Assembly: GCA_907163375.1 (NCBI GenBank)
Contig: CAJQUW010002202.1
Location: 124,001 to 188,000 of the forward strand
Length of the DNA stretch: 64,000 nt
Direction of reading: 5' to 3'
Source of the DNA: Prostheceraeus crozeri
Lineage: Eukaryota; Platyhelminthes; Polycladida; Euryleptidae
The first letter of the stretch is position 1; every line of letters starts with the position of its first letter. Below are positions 48,398 to 58,701 of the stretch, piece by piece. The notes beneath the pieces were generated by a model. That model worked only from the letters and a program-made list of their open reading frames with translations, was not told the DNA's origin and did not search any database. The translations under genes were made by a program, and so were the position numbers.

Positions 48398-49190
48398 TTA
48401 ACATGTCAGATGATATGCCGTCAGCCAGTTGAAGTTGTCTTGAACGGACCCACCAAAAGTTCTTTCCAAATGATTTGCGAACAATTTCATGCGATCTGCA
48501 GATGACGTAACACTTTGTCTGTCTATTGTATCCAACGGTGGAATTAAAGGGGTTGGCTGTTTAAACCATTCCTTCACAACCGGCCAGAAATTGGATCCTC
48601 TAGGTCCTTCTGCTAAGTGCTTCGCCTTTTGTTCAAGTCTTTCGACTTGTACTGAATTGATCGCTTCGCGCATTAGTTTACACAAATGGTTGATCTGATG
48701 ACGGAGTTCTGCATTATCTTTATCCCCATTTAGAAGACGTCGCAATCGCTTTCTTTCTTTCACAAGGAGTACTACCCACCAACGCATTTTCAAGCGTTCA
48801 GAAGGTACTCGAGGTGTAGATCGAATAAAATCATTCATCTGCTGTACTTTTAAAAACCTCATCGATCTTGCTTGCATATTCTTCAATGTCATTCTTTGTT
48901 GATATCTCATCAGAGGATAGAAGACGAGACTCTTGCAGTTTGCTTGATAGAAGGGACGTGAACGGCTGCCAATTTATCATGTGGTTGGTTCTCCACCGGA
49001 GCAGTGTAGCATTTAAATTGGATCTGACTTGAGGATGGGTTGTAAATTTAAGGATCAAAGGTAAGTGATCACTACTAACATCTTCATCAACAAAAGTGCG
49101 ATAAACATTTTGTACCTCTTTATCGTCTATCAATGAGTCTGATTTTGAAAAACTTTTGAAATTGAATGTAACTACGAACACCATTTTCTT
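48398..49190 (-). pseudogene. LINE endonuclease end and linker to RT
   Basis: From 49184: DDKEVQNVYRTFVDEDVSSDHLPLIL, the terminal SDH motif of an APE-type endonuclease, then WRTNHMINWQPF. From 48910: ERKRLRRLLNGDKDNAELRH, AEGPRGSNFWPVVKEWF and ADRMKLFANHLERTF, the linker that precedes the RT fingers. The two frames overlap with a shift near 48870. It is 5' truncated at about 49190, where a plus-strand Penelope-like element starts. Confidence 0.75.
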
Positions 49191-49194
49191 TAAG

Positions 49195-50224
49195 GGTCGG
49201 CTTTATAAACAAAATTTAGGATTAGCCATGGGAAATAATTTATCCCCTATTTTAGTGATTGTTTATTTGTTTCATGTAGAGAGACAAATTCTATCTGTTG
49301 ATCCATCACCCTTTATTTTCTAGAAAGGATATATTGATGATGTTTTTGTTATTTCATTTTCTCCTTTGGATGATATACTTCCTGAGTTGAATAGTATAAA
49401 TAATTCTATTCAGTTTACTGTCGAGTACCTCGAAAATTCTAGTATTCCATTTTTTGACACAACAGTTTCTTTCACGAAGAATTCGTGCTTAAGTTCGTTT
49501 TATTGTAAATCCGCCCATAGTGGTCATCTGCTACCATAGGATAGCTTCGTACCTTCAATTAGAAAGATTAATTTGATGAAAAATGAATGTTTCCGAGTTC
49601 ATGGAAATTGTACTACCCCTTCATTGATTAAAAAGGGTATATCTTTTTGTCAAGCATCGTTTTATTTCTCATGGATATCCCAAATTTTTAGTCTACAAGT
49701 ATATAACAACTTCTGTTCCATCATTTCATACTCGCACGCGTACTAACCAAGAAGAGCAAGCGCATGTTCGTATCCCTTTTATCAGTGAAAATCAAGCAAG
49801 ACAAATTCGATTCGCTCTGAATTAAATAAAATTCCAATTTTGAAAGTGAAACCTGTGTTTGTAACTCCACCATCGTTAGTTCAATCAAGAATCAAGAAGA
49901 AAGAAAGTATTCCATGCTTTGTGTAGCAACAGCAATTTATGCTTTTTGAAAAATTTTGTACATAAAATCATTTGCAACAAATGTCAACAGACTTATATTG
50001 GTGAAACTCAGTGCACTATGAGGAAGCGAATTTTAGAACATTCAGATAGTAAAATAAGTCATGTATGCCAGCATTTTCATGTGAAACATCAAATAAATCC
50101 GTCAGCTGGTGACATTAAAATAGAAATTTTACAGAAGTTTTTTGGCAATGTCTATGAACGTAAAGTCTGTGAGAGAAATTTCATCAAATCTCAAGGACCC
50201 AGTATTAATGTTATGTACAATTGA
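49195..50224 (+). pseudogene. Penelope-like element, RT palm to GIY-YIG (PLE copy C)
   Basis: It starts inside the RT: LGLAMGNNLSPILVIVYL (motif B), then GYIDDVFVIS (motif C with catalytic DD), then SIQFTVEYLENSSIPFFD, typical of Penelope-like RT. After a linker, 49960-50224 encodes VHKIICNKCQQTYIGETQ, MRKRILEH and a C-terminal GIY-YIG tail ending PSINVMYN. The RNA-binding N-terminus and the front of the RT are lost. It is broken in several places. It is a different lineage from copies D-H. It abuts the LINE at 49190 without a spacer. Confidence 0.8.
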
Positions 50225-50229
50225 TCACT

Positions 50230-50465
50230 ACAACACTCTTTAGATATCTTATCCATTTTTTACACAATATCTGCTTTTTATATCAGCGCTTAAATTTTTA
50301 GATATGATGACTTAGATTACATGTAGATTCCTTCTCTCTTTTTGCTTGGTTTAAGGTTGTTATTATATTTAGATTGAAAAAGACTTTTGTCGAAAACTTT
50401 CCAATATATGCTTTTATTGACCTCGTATTCTTTTTCCATATTTATAAAGCAAAGATCACGCGTAA
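50230..50465. other. Spacer between two plus-strand PLE fragments
   Basis: AT-rich; no motif was seen. It may be the 3' untranslated part of copy C. Confidence 0.3.
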
Positions 50466-50981
50466 ATGCGTAACGACTTAATGCTGAAAATCAAAGATGA
50501 GGTCGAACAGAAATTACACAATAGACATTCCGAGCAGAAATGTGAAATGAACTTCATCAATTGGAATGTACCATTTATTAGCAAGGGTGTCGAAGAGCTT
50601 AAGAAACGCATTTATGCTGCCAATAAGTCGTTACCTGAAAAGTTGAAAATCAGATTGATTTTCAAAATTCTGAAAACCCTAGATTTTTGTCATAATGCTG
50701 ATACTATCTCGAGTGAGCTCAAATCTGATATTGTGTACTGCCAAATGCGATACGTTGGCGTTACAACTCGCCATGTAGCCACTCGAATTAACGAGCATAT
50801 TTCTGGCAAACCGACTCCGACGGAGATGTCTATGCACATTCATCATCCGTCACGTGAGAATTTCAGAATTGTAGGTAGAACGAAATTTCCTAAAATCCTA
50901 GAGACAATAATGATCAAAAGCAACTTCGACACTCTTGCTAACGAGAGGAGTGGATCTCACCCAATACTTTTGCGTCTGTGA
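50466..50981 (+). pseudogene. Penelope-like C-terminal fragment with GIY-YIG (PLE copy D)
   Basis: An uninterrupted frame of 171 codons. Its N-terminal two thirds, with FINWNVPFISKGVEELKKRI and then SSELKSDIVYCQ, is the linker between thumb and nuclease. The nuclease core follows as RYVGVTTRHVATRINEHISG, with the GIY-YIG Tyr replaced in part (YVG), then PTEMSMHIH and ILETIMIKS. No RT is present. Directly downstream lies the best hammerhead-like motif of the window (51001-51070), then TA-rich sequence. The frame is open but the element is only a 5'-truncated piece. Confidence 0.75.
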
Positions 50982-51000
50982 ATAAAGTTTGTATATAAAC

Positions 51001-51070
51001 CATGTCTTACCTGATTTTACCATTTTGTAACCGCTGATGATGGTATGAGTTTTTTTTACCGAAACATGTC
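51001..51070 (+). ncRNA. Hammerhead ribozyme candidate at the PLE copy D 3' end
   Basis: All conserved parts appear in order: CATGTC (51001-51006, cleavage expected after the C), stem I with TTAC...GTAA, CTGATGA (51034-51040), stem II TGGTA...TACC with a T-rich loop, GAAA (51061-51064) and CATG closing stem III. A four-base stem III and a place just after the nuclease gene match known hammerheads of Penelope-like terminal repeats. The weak point is that three bases (CCG) lie between stem I and CTGATGA. Confidence 0.6.
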
Positions 51071-51107
51071 CGGAATAAAGAAAGCTGATTGAAGATGGTT
51101 TTTCAAA

Positions 51108-51140
51108 ATATATATGTATATATATATATTTTTTTTTTTG
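51108..51140. repeat. TA-rich / poly-T tract between two PLEs
   Basis: ATATATATGTATATATAT followed by a T run. It marks the meeting point of the 3' side of plus-strand copy D and the 3' side of minus-strand copy E. Confidence 0.8.
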
Positions 51141-51399
51141 ATTGAAGAAATGGTTATCAAAGTGCTCGATATTATTAAATAGAGCTATTAAATATAAATA
51201 TAATAAAAGTTAAAAGTTTTTCAATACTATTAGTAACTATTAGTACTATAGTTTCACGGCCATTCGACCGATTTTCAAACGTTACAACTATGGAAAGAAA
51301 CATTTTAAAGTCAGTATGAGAGATGACAAGGTGTAGAGATAGAATAGCTGTTGATATATAAACGGTCATAGATGTTTCACAAGATTATTTCATTGATGA

Positions 51400-52236
51400 C
51401 AATAGGTATTTCTTTCACGTTGAGATGATCTCCGTCTTCTTGTTCAGCATTTCCTTGCACTCCTTCGTTAAGATCTGGTACTTTTCTTCGAGACAAAGCA
51501 TGCACTTTCGTGTTCCACATTTGTATTTTTATGTTGTTCGCAAGACTTTCCATTTGATGTTATATTCTTTGTTCTTTTCTTTCAGAGTCCAAACATACTT
51601 CGATAGTGTAGTTTCATTCTTATATCTTGTGTTTGTAAATGACTTTTTATGATTGTTGTATCTTGTTTTGAATTCTTCTTCCGTTTGTCCAATGTAAATT
51701 TTCCTTTCGTCTTCTGTTGTTACAGTTGCTTGATAGACAACACATTGCTTGAGGCAATTACCATCTAAAGGGCATGATTTTTTATCTCTACAATTGCATG
51801 TTCTTTCTTCTTGATTTTTGTCTTCCTTTGGCTCCAATATTTTTGCATTGTGTTGATTGATTATTTGTTTCATGTTTTGCATGCAACTGTAGCTTACTTT
51901 TATAGTATTTCTATTAAACAGCTTTCTGTATAGGTGATTCGTTGGGAAAAATTGATCTACCAATTTCAGGAATTGACGTCCTATATTGGTTTTCACGCTT
52001 TTGCTGTATGGTGGATTGAACCATATTATTTTTCGCTTCCTTTTTGATTTTGTTTCACTCTGTTGATTGAATTTCAAGGTTTTGTCATATCCACCTTTTT
52101 TGAGTGCATTTTGATAGTAGTCTTTGACTTTGTCGAATTCATTGATATCAGATGACAATGTTGTAAGTCTCGTTTCTATCATTTCGGGAAGATTTCTTTT
52201 GATTATTGGTGGACAAAAATTCCAACCACCCACCAA
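51400..52236 (-). pseudogene. Penelope-like C-terminal half with GIY-YIG (PLE copy E)
   Basis: An open frame of 235 codons from 52236 with NEFDKVKDYYQNALKKGGY, KIIWFNPPYSKSVKTNIG, LYRKLFNRNTIKVSYSCMQN and a Cys-rich hinge (CNCRDKKSCPLDGNC). The nuclease follows: KIYIGQTEEEFKTRYNNHKK and LSKYVWTLKEKN. The tail continues in another frame to about 51400 with CGTRKCMLCLEEKYQIL and EMLNKKTEI, a conserved ending. The NPPYSKSVKTNIG block is a widespread EN-containing PLE signature. The copy is 5' truncated at about 52236, where its own 5' part is repeated in reverse. A plus-strand fragment of the same family lies at 56160-56330. Confidence 0.85.
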
Positions 52237-52434
52237 TAATCATAAGAAATCTTCCCGAAATGATAGAAACGAGACTTACAACATTGTCATCTGATATCAA
52301 TGAACTCGACAAAGTCAAAGACTACTATCAAAATGCACTCAAAAAAAGGTGGATATGACAAAACCTTGAAATTCAATCAACAGAGTGAAACAAAATCAAA
52401 AAGGAAGCAAAAAATAATATGGTTCAATCCACCA
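52009..52434. repeat. Palindrome: inverted duplication of the 5' part of PLE copy E
   Basis: The arms 52009-52212 and 52230-52434 are about 98% identical in reverse complement (about four differences), with a 17-base spacer. The right arm re-encodes GGYDKTLKFNQQSETKSKRK on the plus strand and stops exactly where (TA)n sequence begins. This is a fold-back duplication made at or soon after insertion. Confidence 0.92.
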
Positions 52435-52448
52435 ACTTATATTATATT

Positions 52449-52452
52449 TATA

Positions 52453-52516
<64 letters not shown>
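52449..52516. repeat. (TA)n microsatellite
   Basis: More than 30 TA units, lying between the palindrome of PLE copy E and the 3' side of PLE copy F. Confidence 0.95.
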
Positions 52517-52519
<3 letters not shown>

Positions 52520-52561
52520 AGATAAGAAGACCAGAGGTTTCCAAATTAAATGTATTCCCCG

Positions 52562-52595
52562 ACTAGTTTTATCAGCTACCGCTGACTTCTCAAGG
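52562..52595 (-). ncRNA. Decayed hammerhead-like motif at the 3' end of PLE copy F
   Basis: On the minus strand: CCTTGAGAAGTCAGC, a four-base loop, GCTGATAAAACTAGTC. Stem II (TCAGC/GCTGA) is perfect, while the core bases are partly changed (TTGAGAA for CTGATGA, TAAA for GAAA). Confidence 0.45.
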
Positions 52596-52662
52596 GGACT
52601 GGGGAATGAAATGAGGGAGGATACAATTAAACATTTACTAAAATCATACACAAAATTCAAAA

Positions 52663-55330
52663 TCAATGAGAGGCATTGAGTGTCGGTTGATATCTTTGGA
52701 TGAAATCAAATTCAACCCTCTCCCTGTCTGATTTCTTGAAAGTGAGAGGCATCTTATAAAATGGTAGCACTAGGAACTTGATATCGTTGTTGTCCTTTGC
52801 ACATCTGGTCACGTGTTTACTTACAGGTAGGATGGAATACCTGGCATCAAGCACTTGTTGTCGGTGCACCGTCATTCGGTGAGGAAGGCTGTCTCCGGTT
52901 TGTCCGATGTAGTACTCGTTACACCCTGTACATGTTAACTTATAGATGACATTAGTTGACAAACAAGACATGTTAGATCTTATTTCGAAAACAATGTTAG
53001 TGTCACCGACTTTAAAAATTGTACTCTTTCCTGTCATAAGAATGTCACACACAGCACTTACAAAGAGGCTCCTCACATTTATGAACACCAGTGATCGTGC
53101 AGCGGTTATTTCTGGTAAGGATACGTAAAAGGGGTTTGGGTTGTCGGAAAGTTCTTCTTACTTTTTTATCTTTAAAGCTTTTACATACTGAAAGGGAATT
53201 CACTGCTGGAGATATGACCTGTTTGAAGCTGCTTGGGTTATTCGGATTAAATGTTTGCACAAAATTCAAAATGTTATCATCGTTGAATTTTTGTTTTGCT
53301 ATAATAGTTGTTTTATTTTCTTGGTTTCCTTGTTTTGTTTTATCAATTGCGTTCTCAATCAAATTACAAGGATAGCCTAATTTCATCAGTCTGTGCTTCA
53401 ATTCGTAAAAGCGTCTTTCTCTCACGTCTTTATCTGACACAATCCGATGAATTCTTTTTGCAAGACAAAACGGAATATTACGTAAAGTGTGTCGAGGATG
53501 GTTAGAGTTGAAAGGAACGTAGTTGAAACTGTCTGTGACTTTATGATGGATGTCCGTTCCAAGAATGCCGGAATTTCTTTCCTTGTATACATGAACATCT
53601 AAAAAATCAATACAATCCAAATCTTTCTCAAAAGTGAATTTGATTGATCCATGTAAATTATTCAGTATGTCAAATAGTGAATCAATGTCCCCATAACTTT
53701 CGTTCCAAAGCAACCAACAATCGTCAAGGTAGCGCAACCAAGAGTTTATCAAAATTTCACTGACGTTTGTTGGATAAAGTTCATTAATTCTGCAATACAT
53801 CTTTACTTCAAGGTACCCCATAACTAAATTTGCGTAAGTGGGAGCCATTTTTGTACCCATTGCAGTCCCATCAGTTTGTAAGTACGTATCATCGTTAAAG
53901 GTGAAGTAATTGTTGTTTAGAATAAATTTGACCGCTCTCATGATAAAAGATGTGTTAAATCTTTCAGGAATTAAATCGTTGCACTCGTTCAACCAGTACT
54001 GTATGGATTCATATCCTAATTCATGTGGTATAGACGTATAAAGAAATACAACGTCACACGTGACGAAAAGAGATCTTTCTTCAACACATTTCGGCAATTT
54101 CTCCAAGAAGTTAAAAGTGTCTCTACAGTAGCTAGGTAAGGAGAAAACAATTGGTTTAAGAATCTCATCAATAAAATCACTCAAATGACCTGTAGGTGCG
54201 AAACGACTGGAAATTATGGGACGGAACTTCAAATTCTTACACGTAGGTGGATTAATTTTGACGTAACCGAATTTATCAGGTTTCATATCCTTAAAATATT
54301 ACTCATGCTTATGGACCTTTGGTAGTCCATACATAAAAGGTATTTCACATTGAAAGTGAGTCAAAAAGTTGTACTCCTTCTTATTAAATGATGATTTAAA
54401 TTCGTTACACATATTCTTTATATTCTTTATCTGATTTATCGTTGTACTACATTTGTATTTAGAAACTTTTTTATATGTGTTAATATCGGTCAAATGTTCT
54501 TCAATCATTCTGTTATGATAAAATGAATAATCCATCATTGCAAAAAGGCCGCCCTTATCCGCTTTAGTAAAATGTAAACGATCATTTTTAGCAGATATTT
54601 CATTGATGAAAATTCGTCTTTTGAAAGATTATTTTTTGTACGTGCAGGTCTGTTAGAACGGTTAGGTGTCTGAAGTGCAAAAATCCGACTATTTTGTTCT
54701 TCTATTATGTTTATGATATTATCAAGAAAACTGTTAACTCCTTTAGGAGGAGTAAAATTGGAAGAGTCCCATTTTAGATTAAGTTCATTAATTTGTTTGT
54801 TATTTTCAAAATAATCCTGCAATCTTAACCTTCTACAGAAATCACGGGTATCTTTCTGTAACTCTTCTACATTCTTTAGAGGAGTAGGCGTGAATTTTGT
54901 TCCTTTAGATAGAAGTTTCCTTGCATTTTCATCTAACTCAAAAGAAGATAAGTTCATGGTCGAGACACAATCTACTCTAAAAAAGGAGAAAAACTGCCTG
55001 ATTGATTTCGTTCACAAGAATTCAAATTATACCTCCAATTTTCTTCCTCATCGGTGAGATTATTCCAATTGTAGTTTCTAGAATATTGAGTGTTTCTAAA
55101 GTTCCGGTCAAAATTCCTATTGTATTGATTTTCAAATCTCCTATTAAATCTATTACTATTTTGAGGGTTAAACGTCCTTCTATTACGGGCGGACGTGTAA
55201 CCCTCATAGCGTCTTTGTCTTTGAAAAGTGTTATTTCTAAATTTGAAACGACGATCATTAGAGTTTCGTATATCCGAATTATCTGAAGGAGTATAATACC
55301 TGTTTTTGGAAAGACTATCAATCGGTAATA
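52663..55330 (-). pseudogene. Penelope-like element, most complete copy: N-terminus, RT, GIY-YIG (PLE copy F)
   Basis: Minus strand, N to C. At 55330-54960 there is an Arg/Asn/Phe-rich stretch (for example RRFKFRNNTFQRQRR) likely to bind RNA. At 54957-54300 come LLSKGTKFTPTPLKN, DFCRRLRLQDYF, a KADKGG motif and IPFMYGLPKVHKH. The 413-codon frame at 54286 holds the RT: RPIISS near residue 22, motif A with D78 (CDVVFLYTSIP), motif B AMGTKMAPTY at 142-151 and YLDD at 186-189, then HPRHTLRNIPFCLAKRI in the thumb. At 53088-52663 lie a Cys linker and the nuclease (YYIGQTGDSLPHRMTVHR), ending in QRYQPTLNAS. The catalytic RT residues are all present. It is broken at a few points between long open frames, so it is moderately young. 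Confidence 0.9.
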
Positions 55331-55345
55331 AGTGCTTTTCTGACG

Positions 55346-55372
55346 CTATATATATATATATATATATATATA
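55346..55372. repeat. (TA)n microsatellite
   Basis: About 13 TA units at the junction between PLE copy F (left) and the 3' end of PLE copy G (right). Confidence 0.95.
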
Positions 55373-55375
55373 CAT

Positions 55376-55910
55376 TTATTTAGGCAAGTGTTGTTGTATA
55401 AAATATCGCAATCGATCTTATTGACTTTTAAATAGTGGTGTTTCATTTGTCTGTATAGCTTCTTTTCGTCAGTTGCTAAAAAACGCAAAATACACTTCGA
55501 TAACCATTTAATAATAAAACCGGTACTTCGGACTGTTACAACGTCCATCCTCAGGTTACAAAAATCTACATATACTAAAATTCATAAATGTCCTCAGATA
55601 GTAAATATTTAAAATGAAGTTATGGAAAGTATAGCGCAAAATCACCAAAAGGATATCTGAATATGGAAATAGGAAAGAGAGATGGGTTGCTTGCTTCCAA
55701 AGAAAAACATAGACATGAAATATATTAAAAATATATGCACAAAAAGGCTTCATGACCATTAGTCGGTGGGTCAAACTTTGATCTTGTTTATTCAGGATCG
55801 GTTGATGTTCTTTTATCAGTGGGGCTTCGGCAATTTCCAAGTCTTTTTTGAAGTTATATCTAGCAATTGCTTTTGTGTATTACTTCTGTGTATAGTACTC
55901 AATACTGAAG
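55376..55910 (-). pseudogene. Penelope-like 3' end: nuclease tail, hammerhead motif, repeat of the N-terminus (PLE copy G)
   Basis: From about 55870 the minus strand encodes EIAEAPLIKEHQPILNKQDQ, the end of a GIY-YIG nuclease. After an untranslated part comes a hammerhead-like motif (55520-55557). Then 55510-55376 encodes IIKWLSKCILRFLATDEKKL and DCDILYNNTCLN, which is N-terminal PLE sequence. A nuclease end followed by a second start is how PLE terminal repeats look: the repeat contains the 5' leader and the beginning of the ORF. The copy ends at (TA)n. It shares its plan and wording with copy H. Confidence 0.7.
55520..55557 (-). ncRNA. Hammerhead-like motif in the PLE copy G terminal repeat
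   Basis: Minus strand: CCTGAGGATGGACGTTG, TAACAGTCCGAAGTACCGG. Stem II GGAC/GTCC is intact; the core is slightly changed (CTGAGGA for CTGATGA, GAAG for GAAA). Confidence 0.5.
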
Positions 55911-55920
55911 GAGCTAAGTA

Positions 55921-56510
55921 GATGGTGAAATCAGAACAACATTTATTGTATGTAACTCGAAGTTTCAAGGACTGTAATAAGATTAGAACCGATCATCAGA
56001 CATCAATAAATATAGGAAGAATATATAGTAGAAGTCATATTATGCATGATATAGAATTCAAAAAGCATAGCTGTATCATAGCTCAGAGAGTAAAAACTTT
56101 CTTCGATGTCTACATGTGGAGATATACTTTACAATATAATAAACAATACCTTACAAAAAAAGAAATATTATTTGGTTCAATCCGCCATATAACCTGAATG
56201 TGAAAACAAACATCGGAAGAATATTCTTGTCTTCGATTCAAAAACATTTCCTTCCGAATCACAAGTAACACGGCCTATTTAACAGAAATAACGTGAAACT
56301 GAGTTACATCTGTATGATAACATCTGTATGATACAGCTATGCTATTTGAATTGTATATCATGCATCATATGACTTCTACTTTGAAATTCTTTCTATATTT
56401 ATTGATGTCTGATGATCGGTTGTACATGTAATCTTCAGTTGTAAGTTTCACAGTCCGTGAAACTTCGAGTTACATACAATAAATGTTGTTCCAATTTCAC
56501 CATATATATT
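55921..56510. repeat. Inverted repeat (~180-bp arms) around a PLE family-E fragment
   Basis: The left arm 55921-56095 and the right arm 56320-56510 are diverged reverse complements; both contain ACATTTATTGTATGTAACTC and CATCAGACATCAATAAATAT. Between them, 56160-56330 on the plus strand reads IIWFNPPYNLNVKTNIGRI and FNRNNVKLSYIC, a piece of the same family as PLE copy E, broken. The arms are clearly older than those of the palindrome at 52009-52434. Confidence 0.8.
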
Positions 56511-56603
56511 TATCTATTTATCTTTATTTATTGACCGTGTCATTCTTTTTAAAACCTACTTATTTGGTCAATGGCGAAAATTATTACTTAAAATTATTAT
56601 TAA

Positions 56604-57970
56604 TACAGGGTGCAACAAAAGTTTCTGACCCACCTAATACCTGCATTATTATTGATTTTTTACATGGGAAGCTACATTTATGTTCATAGTGCCAATATAT
56701 TAACATGCTAGTCATAATGTTAAAAGGAACACATCTAAAGCTCCAGAAAGTACTGAATATTTTGATGACAATCATGTCAAAGAAAGTTGGCATTTTATAT
56801 AGTTATCCACAGATGCAAGAACAACTCAGAACGAGATTGCTACTCATCATTTTGACTGATGTTTTCCCATTCATCTTGACCGCGAGCTATCAGTTACTTT
56901 CGGTTTTGAGGTCATGGTACCTTACCTACAATTTGTTGAATTTTTTCTCCACAAGTGTTCCAATGGGTTTAAGTGAGGCGAGTTTCTAGGCCAATGCACC
57001 CAAACATTTGGAAACAATTCTTCGCATTTCTTAATGGATGTTTTTGCCGCGTGACAAGTTGCGCCGTACTGCATCAAAATCGCTCTTTCTGTATAAAGAA
57101 ATATCTACTGGACACATTCAGCATACATGGGAAGAATTTGTCGACGATATTAATCACCATTTAATGTGGCGTGTTTATGGACAACATGCTGTCGTTATTT
57201 TTCGAACGCTGAAAGAGACCGTATCTTTCATTTGTAGGCGTAACTTATCCTTTGAGGAGGGACTAAGTTTTCATGGTCTTCCACTGCGCTTTTTATCTTC
57301 GTCTGCCCAACTGTGCTTCTACACAACAATCGAACAGTATTTCGTGGAATCCTGAAGTCTTCGCCAATTTTACTAATTGAAACACCCGTTTCAAAGAGGG
57401 CTTGGATTTTTGTACGATTGTGTTCTCTTGGAGTCATTGTCGATGTTTTTGCGTATTGAAGTCTTACCAAAATTGAATTGAAAAAATACTGAATTAAAAC
57501 AGCAGTACGATTGAAACAAGAGTTGTATTTTACCTTGAAATTGTGTTACCGTCTCTTGTAACAAAAGTTTCTGACACGGGTCTGAAACTCATGTTACAGA
57601 TGTTGACGACAAAATTGTGGGAACCGACAAGTATCAATCTAACCTCTGACTGCCTACCTTTCACCTCGCAGTGGCATTGAATACTCTTAACTCAAATTCT
57701 TGGAATTCGTAATTTTCCGGGAAATTTCATAACTTATGTACAATACATATAAATTTTGTCTATTACAAAAATGATGTGAGCAAGAAATGATTTGTAGCTT
57801 TGTGATTAATAATACAAGTAAGCTAATGGGCAAATACAATGACTTTGTATGCTTAAAAGTTTGTTTAGGTAGATACCGAATTCATAGGCTTTCGTATGAC
57901 GGTGTGATAAGTAATCAAAATTTGATTTGCATAATTAAATGTGGGTCAGAAACATTTGTTACACCCTATA
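56604..57970. mobile_element. Tc1/mariner element nested in PLE copy H
   Basis: The left end is CAGGGTGCAACAAAAGTTTC after TA at 56604-56605. The right end reads, reverse complemented from 57968, TAGGGTGTAACAAATGTTTC, next to TATA. The terminal inverted repeats span about 30 bp. At 57968 it cuts the minus-strand PLE frame (copy H). The interior holds one decayed transposase. An internal copy of part of the terminus (AACAAAAGTTTCTGACACGG) lies at about 57561. Confidence 0.8.
56880..57470 (-). pseudogene. Tc1/mariner transposase relic
   Basis: Minus strand. The N-terminal helix-turn-helix reads MTPREHNRTKIQALFETG, then VSISKIGEDFRIPRNTVR, followed by VEDHENLVPPQRISY. Near 56950-57000, in another frame, VHWPRNSPHLNPLEHLWRK is the catalytic Glu motif of Tc1-type transposases. 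The middle part is scrambled by frame changes. At least three lesions; inactive. Confidence 0.75.
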
Positions 57971-58699
57971 TATATTGTGTAAGCGAAAATTAATGTATTT
58001 TGGTAAAATGTTGTTTTGTTTACAAGTGTTGTTAAACAGTTGGTCGTTCATCAATTTATTGCATTTTTGTAAAGTTCTTTCTGTTTTTCTATATAATTGT
58101 TTTCCCTTGTGATTCAATACTTTGAAGGCGACGTCAGAATACCATTTTACAATATGATATTGATTATTGGACAACGTTTCGGACCTGAAAACTCGGTCCA
58201 TTTTCAAGTGCAAAGAAGTTATGAAAGTATTTAAAAATCATAAGTTACAACATATAAAAATATCACTATTATCAAATAACGTTTAAATGTCTAGTTAATC
58301 CCATATCTCTTTTATTTAGTGTGGGATTTCTTTCTTTGATTAGAATGGCTTCAGCGATCTGCAACTCATTGATATCTGAGAATTTAGCTAGCACAGACGT
58401 AGAGTCAATGATGTTTTTGGGTTTTGTGCTGTGTGCGGCAAATGAGTGTTGTTTAGATCTGACTGACAATTGGTTTGTCGTATAGCCGATGTAGTGAGCA
58501 TTGTTACAAATGTTCTCCGGACATGAATATTGGTATACGACACGATCAGTTGATGTTGATTTATCCAATTTAGTTTTTATGACTGATGACAATTTTAGGT
58601 TTTTGTAATAAATTCTCACTTTTATCTTGCTGTCTTCTGATACTGGCTTCACACTGTCATTTACAATCATCGTAAGTATTTTCTCTTCAATTGTAGAAT

Positions 58700-58700
<1 letters not shown>
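57970..58700 (-). pseudogene. Penelope-like 3' end: GIY-YIG, hammerhead motif, repeat of the N-terminus (PLE copy H)
   Basis: From 58700 the minus-strand frame encodes STIEEKILTMIVNDSVKPV, the Cys-poor hinge RVVYQYSCPENIC and the nuclease HYIGYTTNQLSVRSKQHS, ending NPTLNKRDMGLTRH at 58272. A hammerhead-like motif follows (58171-58210). Then 58150-57970 encodes IVKWYSDVAFKVLNHKGKQL and LFNNTCKQNNILPKYIN, the start of a PLE ORF carried in the terminal repeat. The mariner at 56604 interrupts this part. The 5' truncation point is exactly at (TA)n 58702-58750; the in-frame IYIYIY run there is not protein. Same family as copy G. Confidence 0.8.
58171..58210 (-). ncRNA. Hammerhead-like motif in the PLE copy H terminal repeat
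   Basis: Minus strand: CACTTGAAAATGGACCGAG, a short loop, GGTCCGAAACGTTGT. Stem II GGACC/GGTCC and the closing CGAAAC are intact; the first core part is decayed (TTGAAAA for CTGATGA). Confidence 0.5.

Positions 58701-58701
<1 letters not shown>

Noticed and set aside
52300-52566. Protein with a long IYIYIY tail
   Set aside because: The tail is translation of (TA)n; the first part is the fold-back arm of PLE copy E. The same applies to the IYIYIY runs at 55348 and 58702.
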